Positions 9,623-19,056 of a stretch of 64,000 nt of DNA are shown here, one piece after another. The stretch lies in assembly GCF_000355765.4 (NCBI RefSeq), contig NZ_CP021106.3, positions 372,001-436,000 of the forward strand, written 5' to 3'. The notes beneath the pieces were generated by a model. That model saw only the letters and a program-made list of their open reading frames with translations, made no database searches and had not been told where the DNA came from. Origin of the DNA: Nitrosospira lacus (GTDB lineage: Bacteria > Pseudomonadota > Gammaproteobacteria > Burkholderiales > Nitrosomonadaceae). Position numbers and translations under genes: made by a program. The first letter of the stretch is position 1; the number at the start of each line of letters is the position of its first letter.

Positions 9623-10052
9623 TATTCTCAATCCGGTAATTGTAGCGAATTCACTATAGATGAAGTCACATGGCCCAAACAAGTTTGTGTATCGTAGCGT
9701 CCAACAAAAAAGAGTGATCAACCTGTATTTGAAAAATCTGCCGGTAGTTCGTAACCATGGCCCTTAACCGAACCTGAATCGCCATGCAGTATGCTCAGTG
9801 CAATCCTGCTAAAAATTGCTTGCTCTGGGTCACGCCACTGATATTTCCGCTCATTATCCGGATGAGATACGGCGTACTTTCTCTGAACGACATAAAAGTC
9901 CGGTTCCAGATTCCGCGGGTCTGGAATAAGATATCATTATCAACGTAAAATTTCCTGCTTCCCAGCGCGGGAAAAAACTCTTTCAACACGCTATTTACCT
10001 TGTCTTGATCCCCGTTGCTGGAGTATAGTTCGAGTCTGCTATTTATATCCAA
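9623..10052. other. Intergenic region upstream of gcv operon
   Basis: This stretch lies between the divergent ATPase gene and the gcv riboswitch. It contains one minus-strand open frame of 85 codons (9795-10052) that starts at TTG without a Shine-Dalgarno and resembles no family I know; it is not called as a gene. The gcv promoter must lie near its right end. Confidence 0.4.
10000..10029 (+). promoter_or_regulatory. Possible sigma-70 promoter of gcv operon
   Basis: TTGTCT at 10000-10005 and TATAGT at 10024-10029 with an 18 bp spacer sit just upstream of the glycine riboswitch. Transcription would begin near 10036, shortly before the first aptamer. This is a moderate match found by eye. Confidence 0.3.
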
Positions 10053-10247
10053 GCGGAAGAGCGCGCCGGTTTCATCGTCGCCGCCGAAGGCGCAACCCCC
10101 CGGAATCGCTCAGGCGTAGATCAGATCGATCCTGATCCTTAAGAACCGCTTGCGACAAGCAATCTGGAGAGTGCCGGCATTGAAGCGGCCACCGAAGGGG
10201 CACACGGGATAGGCATTCCGTAATCTCTCAGGTAAAAAGGACAGAGG
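10053..10247 (+). promoter_or_regulatory. Tandem glycine riboswitch
   Basis: Two consecutive glycine aptamers precede gcvT. The first (about 10053-10135) carries GGAAGAGCGCGCCGG, the GCCGAAGGCGCAA core and GAATCGCTCAGGC. The second (about 10161-10247) carries CTGGAGAGTGCCGG, CACCGAAGGGGCA, and AATCTCTCAGGTAAAAAGGA followed by ACAGAGGGG. These are the conserved core blocks of the family. A terminator hairpin directly follows, so the switch most likely acts at transcription elongation. In characterised gcv leaders, glycine binding turns expression on, so that excess glycine is cleaved; the direction here is inferred. Confidence 0.93.
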
Positions 10248-10286
10248 GGTGAGGTCATGTAATGTGACTTCGCCTTTTTTATTTTT
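10248..10286 (+). terminator. Riboswitch terminator before gcvT
   Basis: GGTGAGGTCA (10248-10257) pairs with TGACTTCGCC (10265-10274) over 10 bp with two G-U pairs and a 7-nt loop, followed by TTTTTTATTTTT. It is the expression platform of the glycine riboswitch. A GTG at 10249 is in frame with gcvT but lies in this hairpin, so it is not the start codon. Confidence 0.9.
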
Positions 10287-10299
10287 GGGACACCCATCC

Positions 10300-11382
10300 G
10301 TGAAAACAACTGCTCTTAATCAAACCCACCGCGAGATGAAGGCCAAAATGGTCGATTTCGGGGGGTGGGATATGCCCCTGCATTATGGCTCCCAGCTTGA
10401 TGAACACCACAAAGTACGTAGTGACGCCGGCATGTTCGACGTATCCCATATGCTGGCGGTGGATATCAAGGGCGAGTCAGCGCGTGGTTTTTTGCGACGG
10501 CTGGTTGCCAACAACGTGGATAAGCTGACACAGCCGGGGAAAGCACTTTATACGTGCATGCTCAATCCCCAAGGGGGAGTAATAGATGATCTGATCATTT
10601 ATTTTTTGACGGAATCGTATTTCCGCATGGTAGTCAATGCGGGTACCGCTGACAAGGACATGGCGTGGATGCTGGTGCAACGCGATGAAACCGCGTCCGG
10701 TCTGGAAATCATCCCCCGCCGTGATCTAGCCATGATTGCGGTGCAAGGACCTAATGCACGCGCCCGGGTTTGGCAGGTTATTGCCGGCTCCCAAGCCGAG
10801 ACCGAGGGCCTGAAGCTGTTTCAGGCGACAATGTACGATAAATATTTTATCGCCCGTACCGGGTATACCGGAGAGGACGGCTTTGAAATCATGCTCCCCT
10901 CGAAGGATGCCGCAGACTTCTGGCACGCGCTCCATGCCGCAGGCGTTGCTCCAGCGGGGCTTGGTGCGCGTGACACGTTACGGCTTGAAGCAGGAATGAA
11001 TCTTTACGGTCAGGACATGGATGAGACGGCCAGTCCGCTGGAGTCCGGATTGGCCTGGACAGTTGATCTGAAAAGTGAGCGTGACTTTATCGGTAAGTCA
11101 GCACTGCTGGAAAGACCCGTCAAGCAACAATTGATTGGCTTGCTTTTACTGGAGCGGGGCATGCTGCGCAGCCATCAGAAGGTTGCTACGCAACAGGACG
11201 AAGGCGACGGCGAGATAACCAGTGGCGGATTTTCCCCGACACTTAATCAGTCTATCGCCTTGGCGCGTTTGCCGTTAAAGGTATCCGCGGGCGATGAAGT
11301 GCAGGTATTGGTGCGGGACAAGATGCTGCGAGCGAAAGTGGTGAAACCTCCTTTTGTTAGGAACGGCAAGAGCCTGATTTGA
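10300..11382 (+). CDS. gcvT: Glycine cleavage T protein (aminomethyltransferase)
   Basis: A 360-residue tetrahydrofolate-dependent aminomethyltransferase of the glycine cleavage system; it takes the aminomethyl group from lipoyl-GcvH and makes methylene-THF and ammonia. Family blocks seen: MVDFGGWDMPLHYGSQ, MFDVSHM, VDDLI-type segment GGVIDDLIIYFL, the AVQGPNA motif, ARTGYTGEDGFEI, LGARDTLRLEAGMNLYGQDMD, and the C-terminal SGGFSPTL. The start is taken as GTG 10300, just after the riboswitch terminator; the longer frame from 10249 runs through the terminator stem and would add residues no homolog has. It is the first gene of gcvT-gcvH-gcvPA-tpx-gcvPB. Confidence 0.95.
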   Translation: MKTTALNQTHREMKAKMVDFGGWDMPLHYGSQLDEHHKVRSDAGMFDVSHMLAVDIKGESARGFLRRLVANNVDKLTQPGKALYTCMLNPQGGVIDDLIIYFLTESYFRMVVNAGTADKDMAWMLVQRDETASGLEIIPRRDLAMIAVQGPNARARVWQVIAGSQAETEGLKLFQATMYDKYFIARTGYTGEDGFEIMLPSKDAADFWHALHAAGVAPAGLGARDTLRLEAGMNLYGQDMDETASPLESGLAWTVDLKSERDFIGKSALLERPVKQQLIGLLLLERGMLRSHQKVATQQDEGDGEITSGGFSPTLNQSIALARLPLKVSAGDEVQVLVRDKMLRAKVVKPPFVRNGKSLI

Positions 11383-11423
11383 TTGTACATAAAAGAAATA
11401 TCATTTAATTCCGGAGCAAAAAC

Positions 11424-11813
11424 ATGATTATTCCAAACAATCTGAAATACACTAAATCCCATGAGTGGGTCAGGCTTGAGGACGACGGAACGGTGACGGT
11501 CGGCATTACTCAGCATGCTCAGGAGTTACTGGGCGACATGGTGTTCGTGGAGACGCCGGATGTGGGGCGCAACCTCAAGCAGGGAGAAGAATGTGCCGTA
11601 GTGGAGTCGGTCAAGGCTGCGGCCGACGTGTATGCGCCTATCGCGGGAGAAGTCACCGCGGTTAATCCCGATCTTGAGCCAGCCCCCGAGAAAATCAATC
11701 AGGATGCCTACGCAGCATGGCTCTTTAAGCTAAAGCCGGCGAACGCCGCCGACCTGAACAATCTGCTCGACCCTGCAGCCTATCAGAAAATACTTGAGAG
11801 CGAAGAAGATTGA
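11424..11813 (+). CDS. gcvH: Glycine cleavage H protein
   Basis: A 129-residue lipoyl carrier protein that shuttles the aminomethyl group between the P, T and L proteins. The lipoylated Lys64 is in the conserved [12 protein letters not shown]. The N-terminal [10 protein letters not shown] and the C-terminal DAYAAWLFK are typical. The size matches E. coli GcvH (129). The ATG follows CCGGAGCAAAAAC, a good Shine-Dalgarno. It lies 41 bp after gcvT in the riboswitch-controlled operon. A lipoate ligase or LipA/LipB must act on it; these are not in the window. Confidence 0.97.
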   Translation: MIIPNNLKYTKSHEWVRLEDDGTVTVGITQHAQELLGDMVFVETPDVGRNLKQGEECAVVESVKAAADVYAPIAGEVTAVNPDLEPAPEKINQDAYAAWLFKLKPANAADLNNLLDPAAYQKILESEED

Positions 11814-11914
11814 TAAAGCCATGAACCCGCAAAAATTAATGCCGGGATAGTATTTCCCGATTTATCTTTCATTTCCCCTTTTATCTTTCCCACCCATGAT
11901 TCGCGGAACAAACC

Positions 11915-13270
11915 ATGCCGTTCATTCCCCACACTGAAGAAGATATACAAGCGATGCTTGCCAGCATCGGCGCAAAAACCATTGATGATCTGTTCGACGA
12001 GATCCCTCCCGCCCTGAAGGGCGGCAGCTTGAAGCAAGTACCTCCCGCTTTGAGCGAAATGGAAATTTCACGATTGATGCTTGAGCGCGCCGAAACGGAT
12101 GGACGCTATCTCAATTTCATCGGTGCGGGTGCCTATGAGCACCATATTCCGGCTGCGGTATGGCAAATAACCACTCGCGGCGAGTTCTATTCCTCATATA
12201 CCCCCTATCAGGCGGAGGCAAGTCAGGGCACACTGCAACTGCTCTACGAATATCAGACCATGATGGCGTCGCTGACCGGAATGGATGTCTCCAATGCGAG
12301 CATGTACGATGGCGCTTCCGCACTGGCTGAAGCGGCGTTGATGGCGGTGCGCTCGCATAAATCCTCGCGCCGTATTCTGATGCCTGCAACGGTGCATCCC
12401 ATCTACCGTAGCGTGGTGCGCGCGATCGTCAAAAATCAGGGTATTGACGTGGTCGAAATTCCTTATTGCAGGGAGTCCGGCCAGACCCTGCCCGAGTCTC
12501 TGGATGCGTTCGACAAGGAGGAATTTGCGGCACTGGTCATTCCTCAGCCCAATTTCTTCGGCGTCCTCGAACAGGTTGATGCACTCACCGATTGGGCGCA
12601 CCACAAGAATGCGCTGGCGATAGGCGTGGTCAACCCCATGGCGTTGGCATTACTCAATCCACCCGGCGAGTGGGGTGCAAAAGGTGCGGATGTTGCGGTG
12701 GGTGAAGGCCAGCCATTGGGAATTCCACTTTCGAGCGGCGGCCCCTATTTCGGTTTCATGGCCTGCAAGCAGGCGCTGGTGCGGCAAATGCCCGGGCGTA
12801 TCATCGGCCGCACTACAGACCAGGATGGCAAGCCTGGCTTTGTTCTCACGTTGCAGGCACGGGAACAGCATATTCGACGCTCCAAGGCCACTTCCAACAT
12901 CTGCACCAATCAAGGGTTGATGGTAACCGCCGCCACCATTTACATGGCGCTGACGGGTCCGGAAGGGTTGCGCCGAATTGCCTCCCAGTCTCATGCAAAC
13001 ACCTTGACTCTGCTGGAAAAACTGGAAGGCCTGAAAGGAGTAAAGAGAATTTTCAATGGATCGGTATTTCACGAAATGGTGATTTCGCTGCCGGGACCGG
13101 CTGGCGATATATTAAGGACGCTCAAAAGTCAGCAGATATTGGGAGGATTGAATCTGGAGGATTACTATCCAGAGCTTGGTAGTGCAATACTGGTATGCGC
13201 CACCGAAACCAAAACACCGGCGGATCTGGAAAATTACGTGGGCTATCTAGGGCAGGCGATTACCGCATAG
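11915..13270 (+). CDS. gcvPA: Glycine dehydrogenase subunit 1 (P protein alpha)
   Basis: A 451-residue N-terminal half of the split glycine decarboxylase P protein. The start [19 protein letters not shown] is characteristic of the subunit-1 family, followed by [48 protein letters not shown], and [17 protein letters not shown]. The two-gene P protein (GcvPA + GcvPB) is common in many bacteria in place of a single ~950-residue GcvP. The partner gcvPB follows, but a thiol peroxidase gene lies between them, which is unusual for two halves of a heterotetramer that need equal amounts. Confidence 0.96.
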   Translation: MPFIPHTEEDIQAMLASIGAKTIDDLFDEIPPALKGGSLKQVPPALSEMEISRLMLERAETDGRYLNFIGAGAYEHHIPAAVWQITTRGEFYSSYTPYQAEASQGTLQLLYEYQTMMASLTGMDVSNASMYDGASALAEAALMAVRSHKSSRRILMPATVHPIYRSVVRAIVKNQGIDVVEIPYCRESGQTLPESLDAFDKEEFAALVIPQPNFFGVLEQVDALTDWAHHKNALAIGVVNPMALALLNPPGEWGAKGADVAVGEGQPLGIPLSSGGPYFGFMACKQALVRQMPGRIIGRTTDQDGKPGFVLTLQAREQHIRRSKATSNICTNQGLMVTAATIYMALTGPEGLRRIASQSHANTLTLLEKLEGLKGVKRIFNGSVFHEMVISLPGPAGDILRTLKSQQILGGLNLEDYYPELGSAILVCATETKTPADLENYVGYLGQAITA

Positions 13271-13329
13271 TTGCCGGTCGATACCTAGCCACCCTCAATT
13301 AAACCATTCTTAATGTAAGGAGAAAAGCC

Positions 13330-13824
13330 ATGGTTACGCTTGCAGGCAACCCCATCAAAATTGAAGGAACCTTCCCTAAAGTGGGCGAAAAGGCACCGGC
13401 ATTCTCGCTGGTAAACAAGGATCTGAAGGATGTCACGCTGGCCGATTTTTCCGGCAAGAAAAAAGTACTTAACATCGTTCCCAGTTTGGATACCCCCGTC
13501 TGTGCCATTTCTACCCGTAAATTCAATGAAAAGGCCAGCAACATGGAAAATACCGTGGTGCTGATAATCGCCGCTGATTTGCCTTTTGCCATGAGCCGTT
13601 TCTGTGATACCGAAGGACTGGACAAGGTGGTGGTATTGTCCACCATGCGCGGGGCGGAATTCATGAAGAATTACGGCGTCGCCATTACCGACAGTCCGCT
13701 GGCCGGCATTACCGCCCGTGCCGTTGTGGTACTGGACGAAAACAACAACGTGATTCACGCTGAGCTGGTGCCGGAAATAAAGGACGAACCCAACTACGAT
13801 GCGGCTTTGGCTGCCCTGAAATAA
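13330..13824 (+). CDS. tpx: Thiol peroxidase Tpx
   Basis: A 164-residue atypical 2-Cys peroxiredoxin that reduces hydroperoxides with thioredoxin as donor. The peroxidatic Cys58 lies in [10 protein letters not shown] and the resolving Cys92 in RFCDTEGL, the spacing seen in E. coli Tpx. N-terminal VGEKAPAF is also typical. A strong Shine-Dalgarno (AAGGAGAAAAGCC) precedes the ATG. The gene lies between gcvPA and gcvPB on the same strand with short gaps (59 and 61 bp), so it is probably co-transcribed under the glycine riboswitch, though an internal promoter is not excluded. Confidence 0.95.
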   Translation: MVTLAGNPIKIEGTFPKVGEKAPAFSLVNKDLKDVTLADFSGKKKVLNIVPSLDTPVCAISTRKFNEKASNMENTVVLIIAADLPFAMSRFCDTEGLDKVVVLSTMRGAEFMKNYGVAITDSPLAGITARAVVVLDENNNVIHAELVPEIKDEPNYDAALAALK

Positions 13825-13885
13825 ACCCGGCAATGCTAGACGCGCCCTATAAATAAACACTTATTGCAAAACCTGGATTATACCC

Positions 13886-15346
13886 ATGTTGATATTCGAA
13901 CACGCGCGCCCCGGACGGCGCAATTATTCGCAGTCCCCAGCAGCGGCAACAAAAACGGATGGCATTCCCCAGAGCCTGTTGCGTAAGGTGCCGCTGCTGC
14001 TGCCGGAAGTGTCTGAAATGGATGCGGTGCGTCATTACACGCGACTGTCGCAGAAGAATTTCTCGATAGATACGCAATTCTATCCGCTTGGCTCCTGCAC
14101 GATGAAGTACAACCCGCGGGCATGCAACTCCCTGGCCATGCTGCCGCAATTTCTGGCTCGACATCCGAGGGCGCCGGAAAGTACCGGGCAGGGATTTCTT
14201 GCATGCATGTATGAGTTGCAGGAAATATTGAAAGATGTAACCGGCATGGCGGGTGTAAGCCTCACACCAATGGCCGGTGCGCAGGGTGAATTGATCGGCA
14301 TAGCGATGATACGCGCCTATCATGAATCGCGCGGAGACACTGCCCGTAACGAAATAATTGTTCCCGATGCCGCCCATGGCACCAACCCCGCCACCGCAGT
14401 CATGTGCGGCTACAAGGTGGTGGAGATCGCCACGGACAAGGAAGGCGACGTGGATATGGACGCGCTCAAAGCGGCCGTTGGCCCGCAAACAGCCGGGTTG
14501 ATGCTGACCAATCCTTCCACGCTTGGCGTATTTGAGAAGAACGTAGCCGAGATGAGCAGAATTGTCCATCAGGCGGGTGGATTGCTCTACTACGACGGTG
14601 CGAACCTCAATGCGATACTTGGCAAGGTCAAGCCTGGTGACATGGGTTTTGACGTCATTCACATCAATCTGCACAAGACTTTCTCAACCCCCCATGGGGG
14701 TGGAGGGCCGGGTTCCGCGCCTGTAGGTGTTGCCGAGCGTCTATTGCCGTTCATGCCCGTACCGGTGGTGGCATCTGAAAGCGGCATATATCGCTGGCTG
14801 ACGGAAAAGGATATACCTCAATCCATCGGCAGACTTTCGGCGCATATGGGTAATGCGGGTGTGCTGCTGCGGGCGTATGTCTATGTCCGCCTGCTGGGCG
14901 CGGAAGGTATGCACCGCGTGGCCGACTTCGCCGCGCTCAATGCCAATTACCTGATGGCGGAACTGGGCAAAGCAGGTTTTGAAATTGCCTACCCGACTCG
15001 CCGTGCCAGCCATGAATTTATCGTCACATTAAAGGAGCTGAAGGAAAAAACCGGCGTCACGGCAATGAACGTGGCCAAGCGGCTATTGGACAAGGGTTAT
15101 CACGCGCCAACCACCTATTTTCCCTTACTGGTGCCGGAATGCCTGTTGATCGAGCCTGCCGAAACCGAGTCCAAGGAAACGCTCGATGCGTTTGTCGTGT
15201 CCATGAAGGAGATCCTGGAAGAAGCCCACACCCAGCCGGACATGGTGAAAGGTGCGCCCTACAGCACGCCGGTGCGCAAGCTGGACGATGTAAAAGCTGC
15301 GCGAGAACTGGATCTAGCCTGGAAGCAACCTGAGGAACCAGTCTGA
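13886..15346 (+). CDS. gcvPB: Glycine dehydrogenase subunit 2 (P protein beta)
   Basis: A 486-residue C-terminal half of the split P protein, which carries the PLP cofactor. The PLP lysine is Lys264 in [16 protein letters not shown]. Other blocks are [35 protein letters not shown], and [11 protein letters not shown]. It forms the active enzyme with GcvPA. The length is normal for the family. There is no good Shine-Dalgarno before the ATG. Downstream comes a PfkB-family kinase gene 45 bp later, probably in the same transcript. Confidence 0.96.
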   Translation: MLIFEHARPGRRNYSQSPAAATKTDGIPQSLLRKVPLLLPEVSEMDAVRHYTRLSQKNFSIDTQFYPLGSCTMKYNPRACNSLAMLPQFLARHPRAPESTGQGFLACMYELQEILKDVTGMAGVSLTPMAGAQGELIGIAMIRAYHESRGDTARNEIIVPDAAHGTNPATAVMCGYKVVEIATDKEGDVDMDALKAAVGPQTAGLMLTNPSTLGVFEKNVAEMSRIVHQAGGLLYYDGANLNAILGKVKPGDMGFDVIHINLHKTFSTPHGGGGPGSAPVGVAERLLPFMPVPVVASESGIYRWLTEKDIPQSIGRLSAHMGNAGVLLRAYVYVRLLGAEGMHRVADFAALNANYLMAELGKAGFEIAYPTRRASHEFIVTLKELKEKTGVTAMNVAKRLLDKGYHAPTTYFPLLVPECLLIEPAETESKETLDAFVVSMKEILEEAHTQPDMVKGAPYSTPVRKLDDVKAARELDLAWKQPEEPV

Positions 15347-15391
15347 TTTAACCAGATGTAAAAAGACCGCCTCACCTGACAAGCTGGGTAT

Positions 15392-16327
15392 ATGCATACA
15401 CTTATTTGCGGCTCCATGGCATATGACACCATCATGGTGTTCAACGACCATTTCAAAAATCATATCCTGCCGGAAAAGATTCATATTCTGAATGTTGCCT
15501 TTCTGGTCCCGGATATGCGCCGCGAATTCGGTGGCTGCGCTGGAAATATTGCCTACAATTTGCAGATGATAGGTGGCAATCCGCTTATCATGGCCTCAGT
15601 GGGCGACGACCATCAACCCTATGCCAGTCGGCTGAGCAATCTGGGATTGGTACAAACCTATATACGCCATATAGAAGGTACATTCACCGCGCAAGCGTTT
15701 ATCACCACTGATCTGGCGGATAACCAGATCACCGCGTTCCATCCCGGCGCAATGAATTTTTCGCATGAGAACCATGTCATGGATGCGAAAAACGTAAGCC
15801 TCGGCATCGTTGCTCCAGACGGGCGTGATGGCATGGTGCAGCATGCCCGTGAATTTCACGAAGCAGGCATTCCATTCATGTTCGATCCCGGGCAAGGGCT
15901 ACCCATGTTCAATGGCGAAGAGCTGCTGGATTTTATTGCCAAGGCCGATTATGTGGCCGTCAATGACTACGAAGGTCAATTACTGTGCGAGCGTACCGGA
16001 CGCACGCTGGAAGCGCTGGCGAAACTCGTAAAAGGCCTGATAGTCACAAGGGGTTCGGAAGGGTCGATAATTTATTCCGATGGCCAGCAAATCGAGATCC
16101 CGAGCGTTAAACCGGAAAAGCTGATTGATCCGACCGGCTGTGGCGATGCTTACCGCGCGGGACTGCTTTACGGCCTCATCAATGAAATGGATTGGCGGAG
16201 CACCGGACAGCTTGCCTCGCTTATGGGAGCATTGAAAATCGCTCAGCGTGGCGGACAGAACCATAGTTTCAGCCGGAATGAGATTGATCAGCGATATTTT
16301 GAAATTTTCGGCAATCGCATTCTATAA
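15392..16327 (+). CDS. PfkB-family carbohydrate/nucleoside kinase
   Basis: A 311-residue kinase of the ribokinase/PfkB superfamily, closest by eye to the adenosine-kinase-like branch. The first signature GGCAGNIAYNLQMIGG (near residue 48) and the second DPTGCGDAYRAGLLYG (near residue 249, with the catalytic Asp and anion hole GCGD) are both intact. The N-terminal strand MHTLICGSMAYDTIMVF is typical. The substrate cannot be read from sequence; adenosine or a sugar is possible. It follows gcvPB by 45 bp on the same strand and may be part of the gcv transcript, though no functional link to glycine is evident. Confidence 0.85.
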   Translation: MHTLICGSMAYDTIMVFNDHFKNHILPEKIHILNVAFLVPDMRREFGGCAGNIAYNLQMIGGNPLIMASVGDDHQPYASRLSNLGLVQTYIRHIEGTFTAQAFITTDLADNQITAFHPGAMNFSHENHVMDAKNVSLGIVAPDGRDGMVQHAREFHEAGIPFMFDPGQGLPMFNGEELLDFIAKADYVAVNDYEGQLLCERTGRTLEALAKLVKGLIVTRGSEGSIIYSDGQQIEIPSVKPEKLIDPTGCGDAYRAGLLYGLINEMDWRSTGQLASLMGALKIAQRGGQNHSFSRNEIDQRYFEIFGNRIL

Positions 16328-16713
16328 GAGCGGAATATGCGGACGAATATTTTTTCGGTAGCGTTGATATACTTGTCAGCAACCATTTAAGCGGTTGTAC
16401 GGCGGATTTATCGGGAATGATTATTCCCGCAGCCATGCCGTCAAGAACACAGTGTACCCACCGACGTGTTGGAGACGTACGTGAAGTGAGACGGAAGGTG
16501 CGCGTAGCAACATCGGTGCAGCACTGCCGATGACAGACTTGGTGTCATCCTGATTGTTCCCGTCATGCTTGGCAGCGGCCTTCTGAAACAGGCCTTGGGA
16601 AATTTGAGCGCCAACAGTCGTTCTATTGATCGAAATGGTGGCGCAGGAATAGTATTGAATAGTATTTACTTTCCATCAAGATCGACCGTCATTGTTGATG
16701 CGATAATAATGGC
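16328..16713. other. Intergenic region with several hairpins
   Basis: There is no credible gene here. Four short inverted repeats follow one another: CGGGAAT/ATTCCCG (16412-16429), CATCGG/CCGATG (16511-16532), TGACA/TGTCA (16531-16547) and GGCCT/AGGCC (16577-16594). None is followed by a good T-tract, so they are not typical intrinsic terminators. A structured RNA or remnant is possible. Confidence 0.4.
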
Positions 16714-17517
16714 ATGGAAAAATCCACTACGAGCAGATTGACACAAATTGTTCGTGCCATCCGCTTGCTGTTGCATATCATTTCGGGCCTGGCCCAATCC
16801 GCGATATATCCCCACGTGGGCCAGTCGGCGCAAAAACGTATGGCGCAGAGGTGGTCCGCAATACTTCTCAAGATTCTATGCATCAGGTTGCGCTACAGCG
16901 GCGCCGTGCCTGTGGCTGACGAGCGGCGGGTGATGTTAGCGGCCAATCATGTTTCCTGGCTGGATGTTTATTCTCTGAATGCGGTATGCCCCGCTCGTTT
17001 CGTAGCAAAATCTGAAATTCGTGGCTGGCCATTGCTCGGCTGGTTAAGCCGGAATGCGGGAACATTATTCATCGAACGCACAAAGCGTAGCGATACCGCC
17101 CGCATCAACACGGACATTGGCAATGTGTTGGCTATGGGAGACCGGGTTGCGGTATTCCCGGAAGGCACTACCAGCGACGGCACCATGCTGCGACATTTTC
17201 ATGCGTCGCTATTGCAACCGGTGGTAACGGTCGCAGCGATATTATGCCCGGTTGCGATACGTTACACCGACGCCACGGGATTGATCAGCAAGTCGGCTGC
17301 ATTCGCCAATATTTCGATGCTGGAATCACTGCGGCGAATATTGCGGGAACCGTGGATTAACGTCGAATTAATCTTCGCCGACCCTATTCATAGCGGCGGG
17401 AAAAACCGGCGTGAACTGGCGCGATATGCCGAACATGCTATTGCCAGCGCTTTGTTTCTTCCCCTGCCGCACAAGACACCTGGAAAACCTTTCGATCTTC
17501 CAGCCGAACCGCAGTGA
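16714..17517 (+). CDS. plsC: 1-acyl-glycerol-3-phosphate acyltransferase
   Basis: A 267-residue PlsC-family lysophosphatidate acyltransferase, which makes phosphatidic acid for membrane lipid synthesis. The catalytic HX4D motif appears as NHVSWLDVYSLN, the second block as GWLSRNAGTLFIER, and the third as VAVFPEGTTSDG. A hydrophobic N-terminal segment (LLLHIISGLAQSAIY) suggests membrane association. The last 80 bp overlap, in antisense, the 3' end of apaH; both proteins keep a normal length, so the overlap appears real. No Shine-Dalgarno is obvious at the chosen ATG. Confidence 0.88.
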   Translation: MEKSTTSRLTQIVRAIRLLLHIISGLAQSAIYPHVGQSAQKRMAQRWSAILLKILCIRLRYSGAVPVADERRVMLAANHVSWLDVYSLNAVCPARFVAKSEIRGWPLLGWLSRNAGTLFIERTKRSDTARINTDIGNVLAMGDRVAVFPEGTTSDGTMLRHFHASLLQPVVTVAAILCPVAIRYTDATGLISKSAAFANISMLESLRRILREPWINVELIFADPIHSGGKNRRELARYAEHAIASALFLPLPHKTPGKPFDLPAEPQ

Positions 17518-18265
17518 GATTTCCTCCCCATAAACAGCCTGTATCAAGCGCTATCAGATTGCTTCTTATCTGCAAACCCAGCGCCGACCAATGGCCGCAA
17601 ACAATGGTCGCTTCCCGGCTGGCTCGATTCGTTACCTCAAACCATGGCAGATAGCCAGCCGGGGTGTCGCGCACCAACCCTTTGTGGGCGAAATTCATTT
17701 TTCCGTCAGGTGTGCACACGCGCATCCGCGTCATGGCGTTGATGATCACTCGCAGGCGCGCATATCCTTCGAGGCTGTCGTCCCAATGGTCGGGTTCGTT
17801 GCCATACATATGGGAACATAAATTGTGAAAATCTCCACTGCGAAGCGCAGCCTCGACTAATTGGGCAAGACGCACGGCTTGTTCCACATTCCATGACGGT
17901 AACAAACCCGCATGCACCATGACATAATTCTTATCCACATGCAGCAGCCGCTGATGCCGCAACCAATGAAGCAATTCGTCCCTGTCAGGCGCAGAGAGTA
18001 TTTCCTGTAGCGTATCGTTCCGGTGCAATCGGGCGCAATCTTCTGCAACCATGAGCAGATGCAGATCGTGATTGCCTAGCACCATGATTGCCGCGTCGTT
18101 CAGCCCCCGGATAAAACGCAATATCGACAGCGAATCCGGCCCTCGGTTGACAATATCCCCCACCAGCCACAATCTGTCTTTCGAGCGATCGAAACGAATC
18201 AGGTCAAGAAGCTGCCTGAACTCCTCGTAACACCCTTGCAAATCACCGACCGCGAAAGTAGCCAT
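17438..18265 (-). CDS. apaH: Symmetrical diadenosine tetraphosphatase ApaH
   Basis: A 275-residue calcineurin-like phosphoesterase that splits Ap4A into two ADP; such enzymes also remove Np4 caps from RNA. Metal-binding motifs are GDLQGCYEEF, GDIVNRGPDS and LGNHDLHLL, followed by HAGLLPSW and a late GHWSALGL. E. coli ApaH is 280 residues. It overlaps convergent plsC by 80 bp at its 3' end. In E. coli apaH follows ksgA; here the neighbourhood is different. Confidence 0.94.
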   Translation of the reverse strand: MATFAVGDLQGCYEEFRQLLDLIRFDRSKDRLWLVGDIVNRGPDSLSILRFIRGLNDAAIMVLGNHDLHLLMVAEDCARLHRNDTLQEILSAPDRDELLHWLRHQRLLHVDKNYVMVHAGLLPSWNVEQAVRLAQLVEAALRSGDFHNLCSHMYGNEPDHWDDSLEGYARLRVIINAMTRMRVCTPDGKMNFAHKGLVRDTPAGYLPWFEVTNRASREATIVCGHWSALGLQIRSNLIALDTGCLWGGNLTAVRLEDRKVFQVSCAAGEETKRWQ

Positions 18266-18443
18266 TCTTTGGAGAACTCGTTAACGTCAATCGCCCAAGA
18301 CTCATGCGGCCCCGCTTCCAATCTAAATCCGACAGCTACCGCTCATTTTCCAGTTTAATGCCATGGCCTGGCAAAGATTCAGCCCCTGGCCTTCACCGTT
18401 TTGGTGAAATCGCTCAGATTGGATTCAGGATTCACATCCCGCC

Positions 18444-18479
18444 AAAAAACAAGGGCGATATGGATTCTTCCTATCGCCC
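18444..18479 (-). terminator. Rho-independent terminator of cytochrome c gene
   Basis: Read on the minus strand, GGGCGATA pairs perfectly with TATCGCCC over 8 bp with an 11-nt loop and is followed by TTGTTTTTT. It lies about 30 bp after the stop of the cytochrome c gene. Confidence 0.85.
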
Positions 18480-18510
18480 CGCTATTTTTCGCTTTCATGC
18501 CCTCAGGAAA

Positions 18511-19056
18511 TTATTTCGCCTGACTCACCATATAATCCACCAGTGCTTTGACATCAGCATCGGATAGGCTGGCATTTCCACCTTTGGCAGGCATCGCATT
18601 CTTGCCCTTGATCGCACTGTTGTATAGCGTATCCGTACCACTCTTGATACGGGAAGCCCATGTCGATTTATCACCGAGTTTGGGAGCGCCCGCGGCACCA
18701 CTTGTGTGACACGCAGCGCAACTTGCTGTGTAGATTGTCTTGATCCTATCTGCGCCATCTGCAGCCGCTGCCGGAGCGGCTACCGTACCTGCCTGACTGG
18801 CTACTCCCACGTTCTCGTCAGCCTGCGGCGAATCACTTGCCATGATCAGCCGACCCACCGGTTTCAAGCGCTTCGCGACGGCTTCATCCGAATAAATGGG
18901 ATCATTCTGATCTACCGTTCTATCGCCCGTAACAAGCTGTGCCAGCAATATAATAGTCAAGACTGGAAACAAAAAGGCGGCCAGAACGACCGTAATCAAT
19001 TGTTTCGGTGTCTTGATGGACGAGGTATGCCCTTCTTCTTCATCAATCTCGCTCAC
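18511..19056 (-). CDS. Membrane-anchored c5-type cytochrome c
   Basis: A 181-residue class I cytochrome c. A cytoplasmic N-terminus rich in acidic residues is followed by one hydrophobic helix (about 22-44, LITVVLAAFLFPVLTIILL), which probably stays as a membrane anchor. An Ala-rich linker follows, then a c5-like heme domain with the CAACH heme-binding site (near residue 114) and a Met ligand candidate in KNAMPAKGG. Similar proteins are found in many betaproteobacteria as periplasmic electron carriers. The start is GTG; its Shine-Dalgarno GGGGAG lies 5 nt upstream. Both lie inside a hairpin (see the regulatory feature), and an intrinsic terminator follows the gene, so it is a single-gene unit. 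Confidence 0.88.
   Translation of the reverse strand: MSEIDEEEGHTSSIKTPKQLITVVLAAFLFPVLTIILLAQLVTGDRTVDQNDPIYSDEAVAKRLKPVGRLIMASDSPQADENVGVASQAGTVAAPAAAADGADRIKTIYTASCAACHTSGAAGAPKLGDKSTWASRIKSGTDTLYNSAIKGKNAMPAKGGNASLSDADVKALVDYMVSQAK

Noticed and set aside
9795-10052. 85-codon minus-strand frame just upstream of the gcv riboswitch
   Set aside because: It starts at TTG without a Shine-Dalgarno, would overlap the gcv promoter region and resembles no family. It is kept only as a remark in the intergenic entry.
10249-10299. Upstream GTG start for gcvT
   Set aside because: The extra 17 codons run through the riboswitch terminator stem and have no counterpart in GcvT proteins; GTG 10300 was used.
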